64,000 bases of DNA from Methylophilus medardensis (GCF_006363915.1 NZ_CP040946.1); one strand, 5' to 3'; shown: positions 24,610 to 33,131, counted from the stretch's first letter. The notes: generated by a model from the sequence alone, not told the origin. Numbers and translations are program-made.

Positions 24610-25896
24610 ATGGCAACGACTAAAAAAACGACGTCCGCTGGGGTATTGGATTGGGTTGATGCCCGTTTTCCGCTCAGTAGCACGATCAAGGGGCATTTGA
24701 CCGAATACTATGCACCAAAAAACTTTAATTTTTGGTATTTCTTTGGTTCGTTAGCGTTAATGGTGCTGGTGCTGCAGATCGTCACTGGTATTTTCTTAAC
24801 TATGAACTACAAACCAGAAGCGGAATTAGCGTTTGCTTCGGTGGAATACATCATGCGCGATGTATTCGGCGGCAATATTATCCGTTACATGCACTCAACG
24901 GGCGCCTCCATGTTTTTTGTGGTGGTCTATTTGCACATGTTCAGAGGCATTATTTATGGCTCATACAGAACGCCGCGTGAATTAATTTGGTTGTTTGGCG
25001 TAGGCATTTTCTTGGTGCTGATGGGTGAAGCGTTTTTTGGATACCTGTTGCCTTGGGGTCAAATGTCTTATTGGGGTGCGCAAGTGATTGTTAACTTGTT
25101 CTCCACCGTGCCTTTTATCGGCCCAGATTTGTCTGAATGGCTGCGTGGCGACTACTTAGTCTCCGATGCAACATTAAACCGCTTCTTCGCTTTTCATGTG
25201 ATTGCATTGCCCATGGTGTTGTTGGGTTTGGTGGCGGTGCACATTGTGGCGCTCCATGAGGTCGGTTCAAACAACCCAGATGGTGTTGAAGTGAAAGCCA
25301 CCAAGGACAAAGCGACGGGTATTCCGCTGGATGGTATTCCGTTCCATCCTTATTACACCGTGAAAGACTTGGTTGGGGTTGTGGTGTTCTTGATGGTGTT
25401 TTTTGCCATTGTGTTTTTTATGCCGGAAATGGGCGGATATTTCTTGGAAGCGAATAACTTCATTCCTGCTGACCCGCTGAAAACACCTGCTCACATCGCC
25501 CCGGTTTGGTACTTTACGCCTTACTACTCCATTTTGCGTGCCGTACCGCCTATCGGAATTTCACAGTTCCCTGGTGTGGTAGCGATGGGCTTGTCCGTAG
25601 TGGCATTTGCATTCTTGCCATGGCTGGATAAGAGTCCAGTGAAGTCCATTCGTTATCGCGGTGCCTTGTACAAGCGTTGGTTGGCAGCGTTTGTGGTGAG
25701 CTGGGTATTATTGGGTTACTTGGGGACCATTCCGGGTGACGCATGGGGTCAGTTTGGGGCATGGTTAGGTCGTGCCGATCGCGCAACCGTGATAGCGCGT
25801 GTTTGTAGTGTGGTGTATTTCGCATTCTTTGCTTTGATGCCTTGGTACACCAAAAAAGACCAAACCAAGCCAGTGCCAGAAAGGGTGACTTACTAA
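24610..25896 (+). CDS. petB: Cytochrome b subunit PetB
   Basis: Membrane core of the bc1 complex, 428 residues, full length (both the cytochrome b6-like and subunit IV-like parts). Heme-ligating histidines lie in RYMHSTGASMFFVVVYLHM and RFFAFHVIALPMVLLGLVAV; the quinol-site PEWY-like motif reads PVWYFTPYYSILRAVP, that is a PVWY variant. Stop overlaps the petC start by one base. Confidence 0.95.
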   Translation: MATTKKTTSAGVLDWVDARFPLSSTIKGHLTEYYAPKNFNFWYFFGSLALMVLVLQIVTGIFLTMNYKPEAELAFASVEYIMRDVFGGNIIRYMHSTGASMFFVVVYLHMFRGIIYGSYRTPRELIWLFGVGIFLVLMGEAFFGYLLPWGQMSYWGAQVIVNLFSTVPFIGPDLSEWLRGDYLVSDATLNRFFAFHVIALPMVLLGLVAVHIVALHEVGSNNPDGVEVKATKDKATGIPLDGIPFHPYYTVKDLVGVVVFLMVFFAIVFFMPEMGGYFLEANNFIPADPLKTPAHIAPVWYFTPYYSILRAVPPIGISQFPGVVAMGLSVVAFAFLPWLDKSPVKSIRYRGALYKRWLAAFVVSWVLLGYLGTIPGDAWGQFGAWLGRADRATVIARVCSVVYFAFFALMPWYTKKDQTKPVPERVTY

Positions 25897-26606
25897 TGAT
25901 GAAAAGAATGTTTATACAGGCTTTTGCCAGCCTGACATTGCTGGCTTCTGGCAGTGCGTTGGCGAATGAAGTCCATATTGATGTCAAGGCACCGATTAAC
26001 ATGTCGGACAAAGCGTCCTTGCAGCGCGGGGCTAAAATTTTCGTGAATTACTGTTTGAATTGTCACAGCGCCAATTACATGCGTTACAACCGCTTGCAAG
26101 ACATTGGCCTGACAGACAAGCAGATTAAAGATAATTTGCTGTTTGCCGGTGAAAAAGTGGGCGAAACCATGCGTGTGAGCTTAAACCCCAAAGATGCTAA
26201 AAAATGGTTCGGGGCTGCCCCGCCTGATCTAAGTGTCGAAGTGCGCGCCCGTGGTGCTGACTGGGTTTATGCTTATCTGCGCAGTTTTTATAAGGATGAC
26301 ACGCGTCCAACCGGTTGGAATAACTTGGTTTTCGATAAAGTCGCCATGCCGCATGTGTTATATGAGCTGCAAGGTGTGCAGGTGTTGGATCATGAAACCC
26401 ACACCTTAAAAGTCGAAAAAGCCGGCAAACTCAGTCCAGAAGAGTATGATCAGTTTACTGGTGACTTAACCAATTTCCTTGCGTTTATGGCAGAACCAGC
26501 CAAACAGTCCCGTTTGTGGATTGGTGTAGCGGTGTTGTTGTTCCTGTCAGTGCTGTTAGTCTTGGCCAAGAAAATCAAAGCGGAATACTGGAAAGACATT
26601 CGCTAA
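25896..26606 (+). CDS. petC: Cytochrome c1 subunit PetC
   Basis: Cytochrome c1, 236 residues: signal peptide (about 1-23), heme site CLNCH (53-57), APPDLSVEVRARG, and a C-terminal membrane anchor (about 207-227) ending in KAEYWKDIR. Accepts electrons from the Rieske protein and passes them to a soluble c-type cytochrome, possibly the c4 encoded at the left of the window. The ATG at 25896 is coupled to petB by TAATG; an upstream in-frame start would only lengthen the overlap. Confidence 0.94.
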   Translation: MMKRMFIQAFASLTLLASGSALANEVHIDVKAPINMSDKASLQRGAKIFVNYCLNCHSANYMRYNRLQDIGLTDKQIKDNLLFAGEKVGETMRVSLNPKDAKKWFGAAPPDLSVEVRARGADWVYAYLRSFYKDDTRPTGWNNLVFDKVAMPHVLYELQGVQVLDHETHTLKVEKAGKLSPEEYDQFTGDLTNFLAFMAEPAKQSRLWIGVAVLLFLSVLLVLAKKIKAEYWKDIR

Positions 26607-26621
26607 TTAGCAACCAAGTCC

Positions 26622-26656
26622 GACACCAAGGCGTCAGGCCTTGGTGTCTTTTTTTA
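26622..26656 (+). terminator. Intrinsic terminator after petABC
   Basis: GACACCAAGGC and GCCTTGGTGTC form a perfect 11-bp stem around GTCAG, followed by seven T. Confidence 0.95.
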
Positions 26657-26670
26657 TAGGGAGAATAATT

Positions 26671-27270
26671 ATGATGAGATTGTATTCGGGCACTGTCGAT
26701 CCTTACAGTCATCGTTGCCGTATCGTCTTGTTTGAAAAAGGCATGGATTTTGAGGTCATTGATGTAGATCTGACCAATAAAACCGAAGACTTAGCCATCT
26801 TAAATCCGTATGGTGAGGTGCCAGTATTGGTAGAGCGCGACTTGGTATTGTCTGAAGCCAATATCATCAATGAGTATATTGATGAGCGCTTTCCACACCC
26901 GCAGCTCATGCCTGCCGATCCTGTCATGCGTGCGCGTGCGCGTCTGTTTTTATATAACTTTGAAAAAGACTTGTTTAGCCATATCAAAGATATTGAATCG
27001 AATGACGAGCAAGTCTCTGAGCGTGCGAGAAAAGTAGTACGTGATAACTTGACGCAACTAGTGCCTATTTTTGCCAAGCAAAGTTATTTGATGGGCGATG
27101 AGTACTCAATGCTGGATGTGGCAATTACGCCACTGCTATGGCGTTTGGGCCATTATGGAATTGAGTTACCAAATCAAGCTGCACCGTTGTTGAAGTATGC
27201 GGAAAGGTTGTTTTCTCGCCCAATGTATGCTGAAGCAATGACCCCTTCTGAGAAGGCAATGCGTAAATAA
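26671..27270 (+). CDS. sspA: Stringent starvation protein A (SspA)
   Basis: A 199-residue GST-fold protein of the SspA family, which binds RNA polymerase rather than acting as a transferase. The N-terminal thioredoxin-like half reads MRLYSGTVDPYSHRCRIVL, and NPYGEVPVLVERDLVLSEAN is family-typical. The ATG at 26671 (GGGAGAA upstream) is chosen over an in-frame start inside the terminator. sspB follows, as in many proteobacteria. Confidence 0.93.
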   Translation: MMRLYSGTVDPYSHRCRIVLFEKGMDFEVIDVDLTNKTEDLAILNPYGEVPVLVERDLVLSEANIINEYIDERFPHPQLMPADPVMRARARLFLYNFEKDLFSHIKDIESNDEQVSERARKVVRDNLTQLVPIFAKQSYLMGDEYSMLDVAITPLLWRLGHYGIELPNQAAPLLKYAERLFSRPMYAEAMTPSEKAMRK

Positions 27271-27289
27271 CCGCAATGAGTCTTACCGG

Positions 27290-27319
27290 CAGCGCGAATA
27301 TTCTTCGCGCTGTTTTTTT
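27290..27319 (+). terminator. Intrinsic terminator between sspA and sspB
   Basis: CAGCGCGAA and TTCGCGCTG pair around TATTC and run into seven T. Partial read-through to sspB is likely, since sspB starts 12 bases later. Confidence 0.88.
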
Positions 27320-27331
27320 AAGGAAAACCGT

Positions 27332-27745
27332 ATGAGTGCTTTAATCCCAACCACTGCTTACCTGATCCGTGCCATCCATGAGTGGTGTGTGGATAATGGT
27401 TTGACCCCGCATTTGTTGGTCAAGGTGGATGCCCATACTCGGGTGCCGATGGCTTATGTGAAAAATGGTGAGATTGTGCTCAATATGAACTATACCGCGG
27501 TCAAAGATCTGCACATTGATAATGATGCCGTGGTGTTTTCTGCGCGCTTTGGTGGCGTTGCGCAACATATCTATGTCCCTATTCATCGTGTTGGTGGTGT
27601 ATTCGCCCGTGAAAATGGGCAAGGCATGTTTTTTGAGGTGTCAGACGGGCAGCCACCATTGCCTGAGGGCACCTCTCAGAGTGTCGAACCGAATCCATCG
27701 ACATTAGCGGCCGCTAAAAAATCGCATCTAAAAGTGGTTAAGTAA
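27332..27745 (+). CDS. sspB: ClpXP specificity-enhancing factor SspB
   Basis: A 137-residue SspB adaptor that delivers ssrA-tagged proteins to ClpXP. The structured domain covers about residues 1-108 (LLVKVDAHTRVPMAYVKNG; ARFGGVAQHIYVPI), followed by a flexible tail ending in KKSHLKVVK, the C-terminal ClpX-binding motif of the family. Confidence 0.93.
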   Translation: MSALIPTTAYLIRAIHEWCVDNGLTPHLLVKVDAHTRVPMAYVKNGEIVLNMNYTAVKDLHIDNDAVVFSARFGGVAQHIYVPIHRVGGVFARENGQGMFFEVSDGQPPLPEGTSQSVEPNPSTLAAAKKSHLKVVK

Positions 27746-27863
27746 TAGGGTTGAAAAGCGGCTCAGTATGGTCTGTGAGTCATGTCCGTTGGGTAGGCAA
27801 CATTTTTTCAAGAAAAAATAAATTTTTTTTTAAAAGCACTAGATCACTCACCAAAAAAAGTGA

Positions 27864-27869
27864 TATAGT
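27864..27869 (+). promoter_or_regulatory. Possible -10 box of the tRNA-tuf unit
   Basis: TATAGT followed by a GC-rich TGCGCC discriminator, 16 bases before tRNA-Thr, with an A/T-rich stretch (27809-27836) upstream like an UP element. No good -35 box is seen. An inverted repeat ATCACT/AGTGAT (27843-27848, 27859-27864) lies just upstream. Confidence 0.45.
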
Positions 27870-27885
27870 TGCGCCTTCCTGAAAT

Positions 27886-27961
27886 GCCGGGTTAGCTCAG
27901 TTGGTAGAGCAGCGCACTTGTAATGCGAAGGTCATCAGTTCGATTCCGATACCCGGCACCA
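27886..27961 (+). tRNA. tRNA-Thr (UGU)
   Basis: Cloverleaf with GCCGGG/CCCGGC acceptor arms, anticodon TGT in loop CTTGTAA, T-loop TTCGATT and encoded CCA end. First of a four-tRNA cluster in the same order as E. coli thrU-tyrU-glyT-thrT before tufB. Confidence 0.95.
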
Positions 27962-28022
27962 AATTATGTTGGTTGACATTGACGTCAACGACATTAACCG
28001 CGATAATCGCGGTCGATTTTTT

Positions 28023-28107
28023 GGAGAGGTGGCCGAGTGGTTAAAGGCGACGGACTGTAAATCCGTTCTCTCAGAGTACGCTGGTTCGAATCCAGCCCTC
28101 TCCACCA
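28023..28107 (+). tRNA. tRNA-Tyr (GUA)
   Basis: Class II tRNA with long variable arm, GGAGAGG/CCTCTCC acceptor arms, anticodon GTA in loop CTGTAAA, encoded CCA end. Confidence 0.95.
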
Positions 28108-28177
28108 AAAAATGATTGCCTGTAGGTATTGCTGTAAAGCGGGTCGGTGAGAACCCTCCTTGGGTGTTCTGCATAGT

Positions 28178-28253
28178 GCGGGTGTAGCTCAGTTGGTAGA
28201 GCACTTGCCTTCCAAGCAAGATGTCGCGAGTTCGAACCTCGTCGCCCGCTCCA
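28178..28253 (+). tRNA. tRNA-Gly (UCC)
   Basis: GCGGGTG/CGCCCGC acceptor arms, anticodon TCC in loop CTTCCAA between CTTGC and GCAAG, encoded CCA end. Confidence 0.95.
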
Positions 28254-28273
28254 ACAATAAAAATAGGCAAAAC

Positions 28274-28348
<75 letters not shown>

Positions 28349-28454
28349 GATTTGCTCTGTAGCAAGGGGCTTGGTAAGTAGTCGCGTGCAAGGGTGCTGT
28401 CATCCGCGTCGCATAATTTGTGAAAACAATATTATTGGCTTTATTTAGTACTAA

Positions 28455-29661
28455 TAAAGGAAAAACATCATGGCAAAAGGCAAATTTGAACGTACCAAGC
28501 CACACGTGAACGTTGGTACGATTGGTCACGTTGACCACGGTAAGACGACATTGACAGCGGCGATCACCACTGTATTGACGAAGAAATTTGGCGGCGAAGC
28601 AAAAGCTTACGACCAAATTGATGCGGCACCAGAAGAAAAAGCACGTGGTATTACCATTAACACTGCACACGTTGAATACGAAACTGCAGCACGCCACTAC
28701 GCACACGTTGACTGTCCAGGTCACGCTGACTATGTCAAAAACATGATTACTGGTGCAGCACAGATGGACGGCGCGATTCTGGTTTGTTCCGCAGCTGACG
28801 GCCCAATGCCACAAACACGTGAGCACATCTTGTTGGCCCGTCAAGTTGGCGTTCCATACATCGTTGTGTTCTTGAACAAAGCGGACATGGTTGACGATGC
28901 TGAGTTGTTAGAGCTGGTTGAAATGGAAGTACGTGACTTGCTGAGCAAGTATGACTTCCCAGGCGACGACACACCAATCGTTAAAGGTTCTGCTAAATTG
29001 GCACTGGAAGGTGACCAATCTGAAATCGGCGAACCAGCTATTTTCGCATTGGCTGACGCATTAGACAGCTACATCCCAACGCCAGAGCGTGCTATTGACG
29101 GTGCGTTCTTGATGCCAGTAGAAGACGTATTCTCTATTTCTGGTCGTGGTACTGTAGTAACTGGCCGTATCGAGCGCGGTATTGTTAAAGTTGGTGATGA
29201 AATTGAAATCGTTGGTATCAAGCCAACGTTGAAAACCACTTGTACAGGCGTTGAAATGTTCCGTAAACTGCTGGACCAAGGTCAAGCAGGCGACAACGTA
29301 GGTGTGTTGTTGCGCGGTACTAAGCGTGAAGAAGTTGAGCGTGGTCAAGTATTGTCCAAATCTGGTTCAATCAAGCCACATACTAAATTCACTGCTGAGA
29401 TCTATGTGTTGGGTAAAGATGAAGGTGGTCGTCATACTCCATTCTTCAATGGTTACCGTCCACAGTTCTACTTCCGTACAACCGACGTGACTGGTGCAGT
29501 TGAATTGCCAGCAGGTACCGAAATGGTGATGCCAGGCGACAACGTATCGATCTCTGTTGCGCTGATCGCTCCGATCGCGATGGAAGAAGGCTTGCGCTTC
29601 GCGATTCGTGAAGGTGGTCGTACCGTTGGTGCTGGCGTTGTTGCCAAAATCATCGAGTAAT
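28455..29661 (+). repeat. Long direct repeat covering tuf copy 1
   Basis: About 1,207 bases, from the ribosome-binding site to one base after the stop, matching 45111-46317 in direct orientation. The flanks differ immediately outside. Such homogenisation is usual for tuf pairs and implies gene conversion. Confidence 0.9.
28470..29660 (+). CDS. tuf: Elongation factor Tu, copy 1
   Basis: EF-Tu, 396 residues, delivers aminoacyl-tRNA to the ribosome. GTPase motifs GHVDHGKTT, DCPGHADY and NKADMVDD are intact. AAAGGA precedes the ATG. The gene lies downstream of four tRNAs like E. coli tufB. The protein and, as far as I can compare, the DNA are identical to the second copy at 45126-46316. Confidence 0.97.
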   Translation: MAKGKFERTKPHVNVGTIGHVDHGKTTLTAAITTVLTKKFGGEAKAYDQIDAAPEEKARGITINTAHVEYETAARHYAHVDCPGHADYVKNMITGAAQMDGAILVCSAADGPMPQTREHILLARQVGVPYIVVFLNKADMVDDAELLELVEMEVRDLLSKYDFPGDDTPIVKGSAKLALEGDQSEIGEPAIFALADALDSYIPTPERAIDGAFLMPVEDVFSISGRGTVVTGRIERGIVKVGDEIEIVGIKPTLKTTCTGVEMFRKLLDQGQAGDNVGVLLRGTKREEVERGQVLSKSGSIKPHTKFTAEIYVLGKDEGGRHTPFFNGYRPQFYFRTTDVTGAVELPAGTEMVMPGDNVSISVALIAPIAMEEGLRFAIREGGRTVGAGVVAKIIE

Positions 29662-29718
29662 AGTTGATGTATGTGATGGCTGCACTACAACCCGTGCAGC
29701 TTTCACTTTAAAGAGTAC

Positions 29719-29794
29719 AGGCCAATAGCTCAATTGGTAGAGTATCGGTCTCCAAAACCGAGGGTTGGGGGTTCGAGACCCTCTTGGCCTGCCA
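29719..29794 (+). tRNA. tRNA-Trp (CCA)
   Basis: AGGCCAA/TTGGCCT acceptor arms, anticodon CCA in loop CTCCAAA, discriminator G and encoded CCA end. Placed between tuf and secE. Confidence 0.95.
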
Positions 29795-29837
29795 AACACC
29801 CAGAATAAGCTGTGGTGTTAATCATAAAGTTAAGTAT

Positions 29838-30185
29838 ATGATCGATAAAATCAAACTGGCTTTTTCCCTGTTGTTGCTAGCTTTGGGGATCGCCGGTTTT
29901 TATCTTTTTGAAGATAAAGCAATGGTTGTTAGGATACTTGCCGTTTTGGCAGGTATTGTCGCGTCTGTCGCTGTGGCGTGGACTTCGCCGCAAGGCAAGC
30001 AGGCGCTCAGCTTTTTTAACGAATCCGTTGCCGAGGCGAAAAGAGTCGTATGGCCTACGCGTCAGGAAACCATCCAAACCACCCTTGCCGTTGCAGTGCT
30101 GGTGATGATCATGGCTGCGTTTCTTGCGCTGGTTGATATCGGCTTTGCCTACATGGTGCAATGGATTATGGGTAGGGGTGCTTAA
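29838..30185 (+). CDS. secE: Preprotein translocase subunit SecE
   Basis: SecE of 115 residues with three hydrophobic helices (two N-terminal, one near the C-terminus), as in proteobacteria with the long form. The conserved cytoplasmic hinge before the last helix reads FFNESVAEAKRVVWPTRQET. The ATG at 29838 is used because the frame upstream runs into tRNA-Trp. Stop overlaps the nusG start by one base. Confidence 0.94.
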   Translation: MIDKIKLAFSLLLLALGIAGFYLFEDKAMVVRILAVLAGIVASVAVAWTSPQGKQALSFFNESVAEAKRVVWPTRQETIQTTLAVAVLVMIMAAFLALVDIGFAYMVQWIMGRGA

Positions 30186-30721
30186 TGTCTATGCGTTGGT
30201 ATGCAGTTCAAGCTTTCTCCGGCATGGAAAAATCCGTGAAAGCCGGTTTGGAAGAGCGCATCATCAGATCCAATTTACAGGATCAGTTCGGTGACATTTT
30301 AGTGCCAGTGGAAGAAGTCATCGAGTTGAAGAATGGTCAAAAGACGATTTCTGAACGTCGTTTGTACCCTGGTTACGTTCTTGTTCAAATGGAAATGACG
30401 GATGAAAGTTGGCATTTGGTTAGAAGCACGCCACGTGTAACTTCTTTTATTGGGGGCACTGCGCAACGTCCAACACCTATTAAAGACAAAGAAGTCGAAA
30501 TTATTCTACGTCGTATGGATGACAGTAAGTCTAATCCAACGCAGAAGATGACATTTGAAAAAGGCGAGAGTGTTCGTGTCATTGATGGCCCGTTCAAAGA
30601 CTTCTCCGGCAACGTTGAAGAAGTCAATTACGATAAAAATAAACTGCGTGTGTCAGTCGTGATTTTTGGTCGCGCAACACCCGTTGAGCTTGATTTCGCG
30701 CAAGTAGAAAAAGAAGTCTAG
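30185..30721 (+). CDS. nusG: Transcription termination/antitermination protein NusG
   Basis: A 178-residue NusG with an NGN domain (MRWYAVQAFSGMEKSVKAGL to about 115) and a C-terminal KOW domain (GESVRVIDGPFKDFSGNVEEV). Links RNA polymerase to Rho and to ribosomal S10. Coupled to secE (TAATG). Confidence 0.96.
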   Translation: MSMRWYAVQAFSGMEKSVKAGLEERIIRSNLQDQFGDILVPVEEVIELKNGQKTISERRLYPGYVLVQMEMTDESWHLVRSTPRVTSFIGGTAQRPTPIKDKEVEIILRRMDDSKSNPTQKMTFEKGESVRVIDGPFKDFSGNVEEVNYDKNKLRVSVVIFGRATPVELDFAQVEKEV

Positions 30722-30732
30722 TTGTGCGCATG

Positions 30733-30762
30733 TCAACTGCCATAAATGGTAGTTGATTTTTT
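30733..30762 (+). terminator. Terminator/attenuator in the rplK leader
   Basis: TCAACTGCCA and TGGTAGTTGA pair (one G-T wobble) around TAAA and are followed by six T. Lies between nusG and rplK, so it should reduce read-through into the L11 operon or act as an attenuator; L1 autoregulates this leader in other bacteria. Confidence 0.8.
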
Positions 30763-30812
30763 ACTAACGGGGAGCCTGTTAAGGCGTTAACTACCCATTT
30801 AAGGAGTCAAAC

Positions 30813-31244
30813 ATGGCAAAGAAAGTCATTGGCTACATTAAGCTGCAGATCCCTGCAGGTAAAGCCAACCCAAGCCCACCAGTCGGTCCAGCATTGGGTC
30901 AACGTGGTCTGAATATTATGGAATTCTGTAAGGCCTTTAACGCTGCAACGCAAGGTGTTGAGCCAGGCTTGCCGATTCCAGTAGTGATTACTGCGTTTGC
31001 AGACAAGAGCTTCACTTTTGTGATGAAAACGCCTCCAGCAACGGTGCTGATTAAAAAAGCAGCCAAACTGGAAAAAGGTTCTCCTCGTCCACATACCGAT
31101 AAAGTTGGCAAGATTACGCGCGCACAAGCTGAAGAAATTGCTAAAACAAAACAGCCTGACCTGACGGCTGCTGACCTGGATGCTGCTGTACGTACCATCG
31201 CTGGTAGCGCACGCAGCATGGGTATCGAAGTGGAGGGTGTATAA
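30813..31244 (+). CDS. rplK: 50S ribosomal protein L11
   Basis: L11, 143 residues, binds 23S rRNA in the GTPase-associated centre. The Pro-rich N-terminus (IPAGKANPSPPVGPALGQRG) and C-terminal RNA-binding part with GSARSMGIEVEG are standard. AAGGAG seven bases upstream of ATG. It is followed by rplA after one base. Confidence 0.97.
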   Translation: MAKKVIGYIKLQIPAGKANPSPPVGPALGQRGLNIMEFCKAFNAATQGVEPGLPIPVVITAFADKSFTFVMKTPPATVLIKKAAKLEKGSPRPHTDKVGKITRAQAEEIAKTKQPDLTAADLDAAVRTIAGSARSMGIEVEGV

Positions 31245-31245
31245 C

Positions 31246-31932
31246 ATGGCTAAAAGAATTGATGCACTACGTGCGAAAATCGACCGTAACAAATTGTACC
31301 CAGTGGCTGATGCTCTGAGCTTGGTTAAAGAAGGCGCGAGCGCTAAATTTAACGAATCGGTTGACGCGGTGATTAACTTGGGTATCGACCCACGTAAATC
31401 TGACCAATTAGTGCGTGGCGCCATTGTGTTGCCACATGGTACTGGTAAGTCAGTCCGTGTTGCCGTGTTTGCGCAAGGCGCACAGGCTGAAGCGGCAAAA
31501 GCGGCCGGTGCTGATATTGTTGGTTTTGAAGATTTGGCTGAACAAGTTAAAGGCGGCATGTTGGACTTTGACGTAGCCATTGCGACACCAGACGCGATGC
31601 GTATCGTGGGTGCACTGGGTCAAGTATTGGGTCCACGTGGTTTGATGCCAAACCCGAAAGTTGGCACTGTAACTCCTGATGCGGCTACTGCGGTTAAAAA
31701 TGCCAAAGCTGGTCAAGTACAGTATCGTACTGACAAAGGCGGTATCGTGCATTGCACCATCGGCCGTGCTTCATTTACGGCTGAGCAATTGCAAGGTAAT
31801 TTGTCAGCGCTGATCGAAGCATTGAACAAAGCCAAACCAGCAAGCTCTAAAGGTATCTATCTGAAGAAATTGTCCGTTTCAAGCACGATGGGCCCAGGTG
31901 TGCGCGTTGATCAAGCATCCGTAACTGCCTAA
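31246..31932 (+). CDS. rplA: 50S ribosomal protein L1
   Basis: L1, 228 residues, forms the mobile L1 stalk and represses its own operon in other bacteria. Typical blocks: LGIDPRKSDQLVRGAIVLPHGTG (in part) and GPRGLMPNPKVGTVT. ATG at 31246 lies one base after rplK, within GGAGGGTG context; an earlier in-frame start would overlap rplK. Confidence 0.97.
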   Translation: MAKRIDALRAKIDRNKLYPVADALSLVKEGASAKFNESVDAVINLGIDPRKSDQLVRGAIVLPHGTGKSVRVAVFAQGAQAEAAKAAGADIVGFEDLAEQVKGGMLDFDVAIATPDAMRIVGALGQVLGPRGLMPNPKVGTVTPDAATAVKNAKAGQVQYRTDKGGIVHCTIGRASFTAEQLQGNLSALIEALNKAKPASSKGIYLKKLSVSSTMGPGVRVDQASVTA

Positions 31933-31944
31933 GCATTAAATTAA

Positions 31945-32200
31945 GCCCCGATCCAGTTGGATCGGGCAAGAACTTTGGGCTTGAGTCTCGATGCATTTAG
32001 ATCGAGATTCAAGAGCATCAAAGACCGTTGGTGTTTTTACTTAATCAATAATGTTTATCAATGGGTGAGCGATCCTCTGTTTTTAAATATTTGAAGCCAA
32101 CGCAGATGGCGATCCCCAACACAGGATATTTCCATGCCCTGCACAAGGACGCCGTGAGTGGCTCAGTTTTACTGAGCTTTCATTAACGGAAGGAGAACAG
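31945..32200 (+). promoter_or_regulatory. Structured leader of rplJL (L10 leader candidate)
   Basis: The 271-base gap before rplJ holds several hairpins: CCCGATCC/GGATCGGG (about 31946-31967), TGAGTCTCGAT/ATCGAGATTCA (about 31982-32011) and GCTCAG/CTGAGC (32161-32176). In other bacteria the L10-L12 complex binds the leader at this place. I cannot confirm the binding motif by eye. Confidence 0.55.
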
Positions 32201-32203
32201 ACC

Positions 32204-32701
32204 TTGAGTCTTAATCTTACAGAGAAAAAAGAAGTCGTTGCCGAGGTGGCCGCACAAGTGGCTAATGCACAAGCAATCGTACTTGCTGAGTATCGTGGTA
32301 TTGGCGTAGCCAACATGACGAAACTGCGTGCTGAAGCACGTAATGCAGGTGTGTTTCTTCGTGTGTTGAAAAACACCCTGGTTCGTCGTGCAGTTGAAGG
32401 TACGCCTTTTGCAGCATTGGCAGACGATATGGTTGGGCCGCTGGTCTACGGTATTTCTACCGATCCAGTTGCAGCCGCCAAAGTGATGAACAATTTCGCT
32501 AAAGATAACGAATTGTTCGTACTGAAAGCGGGCTCAATGCCTAATGAGCGTCTTGATGTGGCTGGCGTACAAGCGCTTGCATCTACATTGAGCCGTGATG
32601 AGTTGCTGTCCAAATTGGCTGGCACGCTCAATGAAGTCCCAACCAAGTTTGCTCGTGCAATCGCTGCAATACGCGACGAAAAAGAAAAGCAAGCGGCTTA
32701 A
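32204..32701 (+). CDS. rplJ: 50S ribosomal protein L10
   Basis: L10, 165 residues, is the base of the L7/L12 stalk. N-terminal LNLTEKKEVVAEVAAQVANA and AEYRGIGVANMTKLR are typical; the C-terminal helix that binds L12 dimers is present. It begins with TTG, preceded by AAGGAGAA; no ATG alternative exists at the conserved N-terminus. Confidence 0.96.
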   Translation: MSLNLTEKKEVVAEVAAQVANAQAIVLAEYRGIGVANMTKLRAEARNAGVFLRVLKNTLVRRAVEGTPFAALADDMVGPLVYGISTDPVAAAKVMNNFAKDNELFVLKAGSMPNERLDVAGVQALASTLSRDELLSKLAGTLNEVPTKFARAIAAIRDEKEKQAA

Positions 32702-32734
32702 TTTTTATTCAATTTATTTTAGGAAATTTATATC

Positions 32735-33109
32735 ATGGCAATTTCTAATGCTGACATCTTAGATGCAATCGGTGGTATGACCGTATTGGAACTGACCGCT
32801 TTCATCAAAGAAATCGAAGAGAAGTTTAATGTTTCTGCTGCTGCGGTTGCAGTTGCTGCTGTTGGTGGTGGTGCTGCTGCACCAGCTGCTGCTGAGCAAA
32901 CTGAGTTCAACGTTGTGTTGAACGGCGCTGGCGACAACAAAGTAAGCGTGATTAAAGCGGTTCGTGAACTGACTGGTCTGGGCTTGAAAGAAGCAAAAGA
33001 CTTAGTTGATGGCGCACCAAAAGCAGTTAAAGAAGGCGTTAGCAAAGCTGACGCTGAAGCTGCAGTGAAAAAATTGATCGAAGCGGGCGCAACTGCTGAG
33101 ATGAAATAA
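32735..33109 (+). CDS. rplL: 50S ribosomal protein L7/L12
   Basis: L7/L12, 124 residues: N-terminal dimerisation domain, an Ala/Gly-rich hinge (about residues 37-53) and the C-terminal factor-binding domain with KVSVIKAVRELTGLGLKEAK. Recruits translation factors to the ribosome. TTTAGGAAA upstream. Confidence 0.97.
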   Translation: MAISNADILDAIGGMTVLELTAFIKEIEEKFNVSAAAVAVAAVGGGAAAPAAAEQTEFNVVLNGAGDNKVSVIKAVRELTGLGLKEAKDLVDGAPKAVKEGVSKADAEAAVKKLIEAGATAEMK

Positions 33110-33131
33110 TTCACATTTGTGAATCTGGCTG

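Noticed and set aside
30807..31580. Minus-strand open frame (257 codons) opposite rplK and rplA
   Set aside because: It is antisense to two certain ribosomal genes, has no ribosome-binding site and no recognisable motif.
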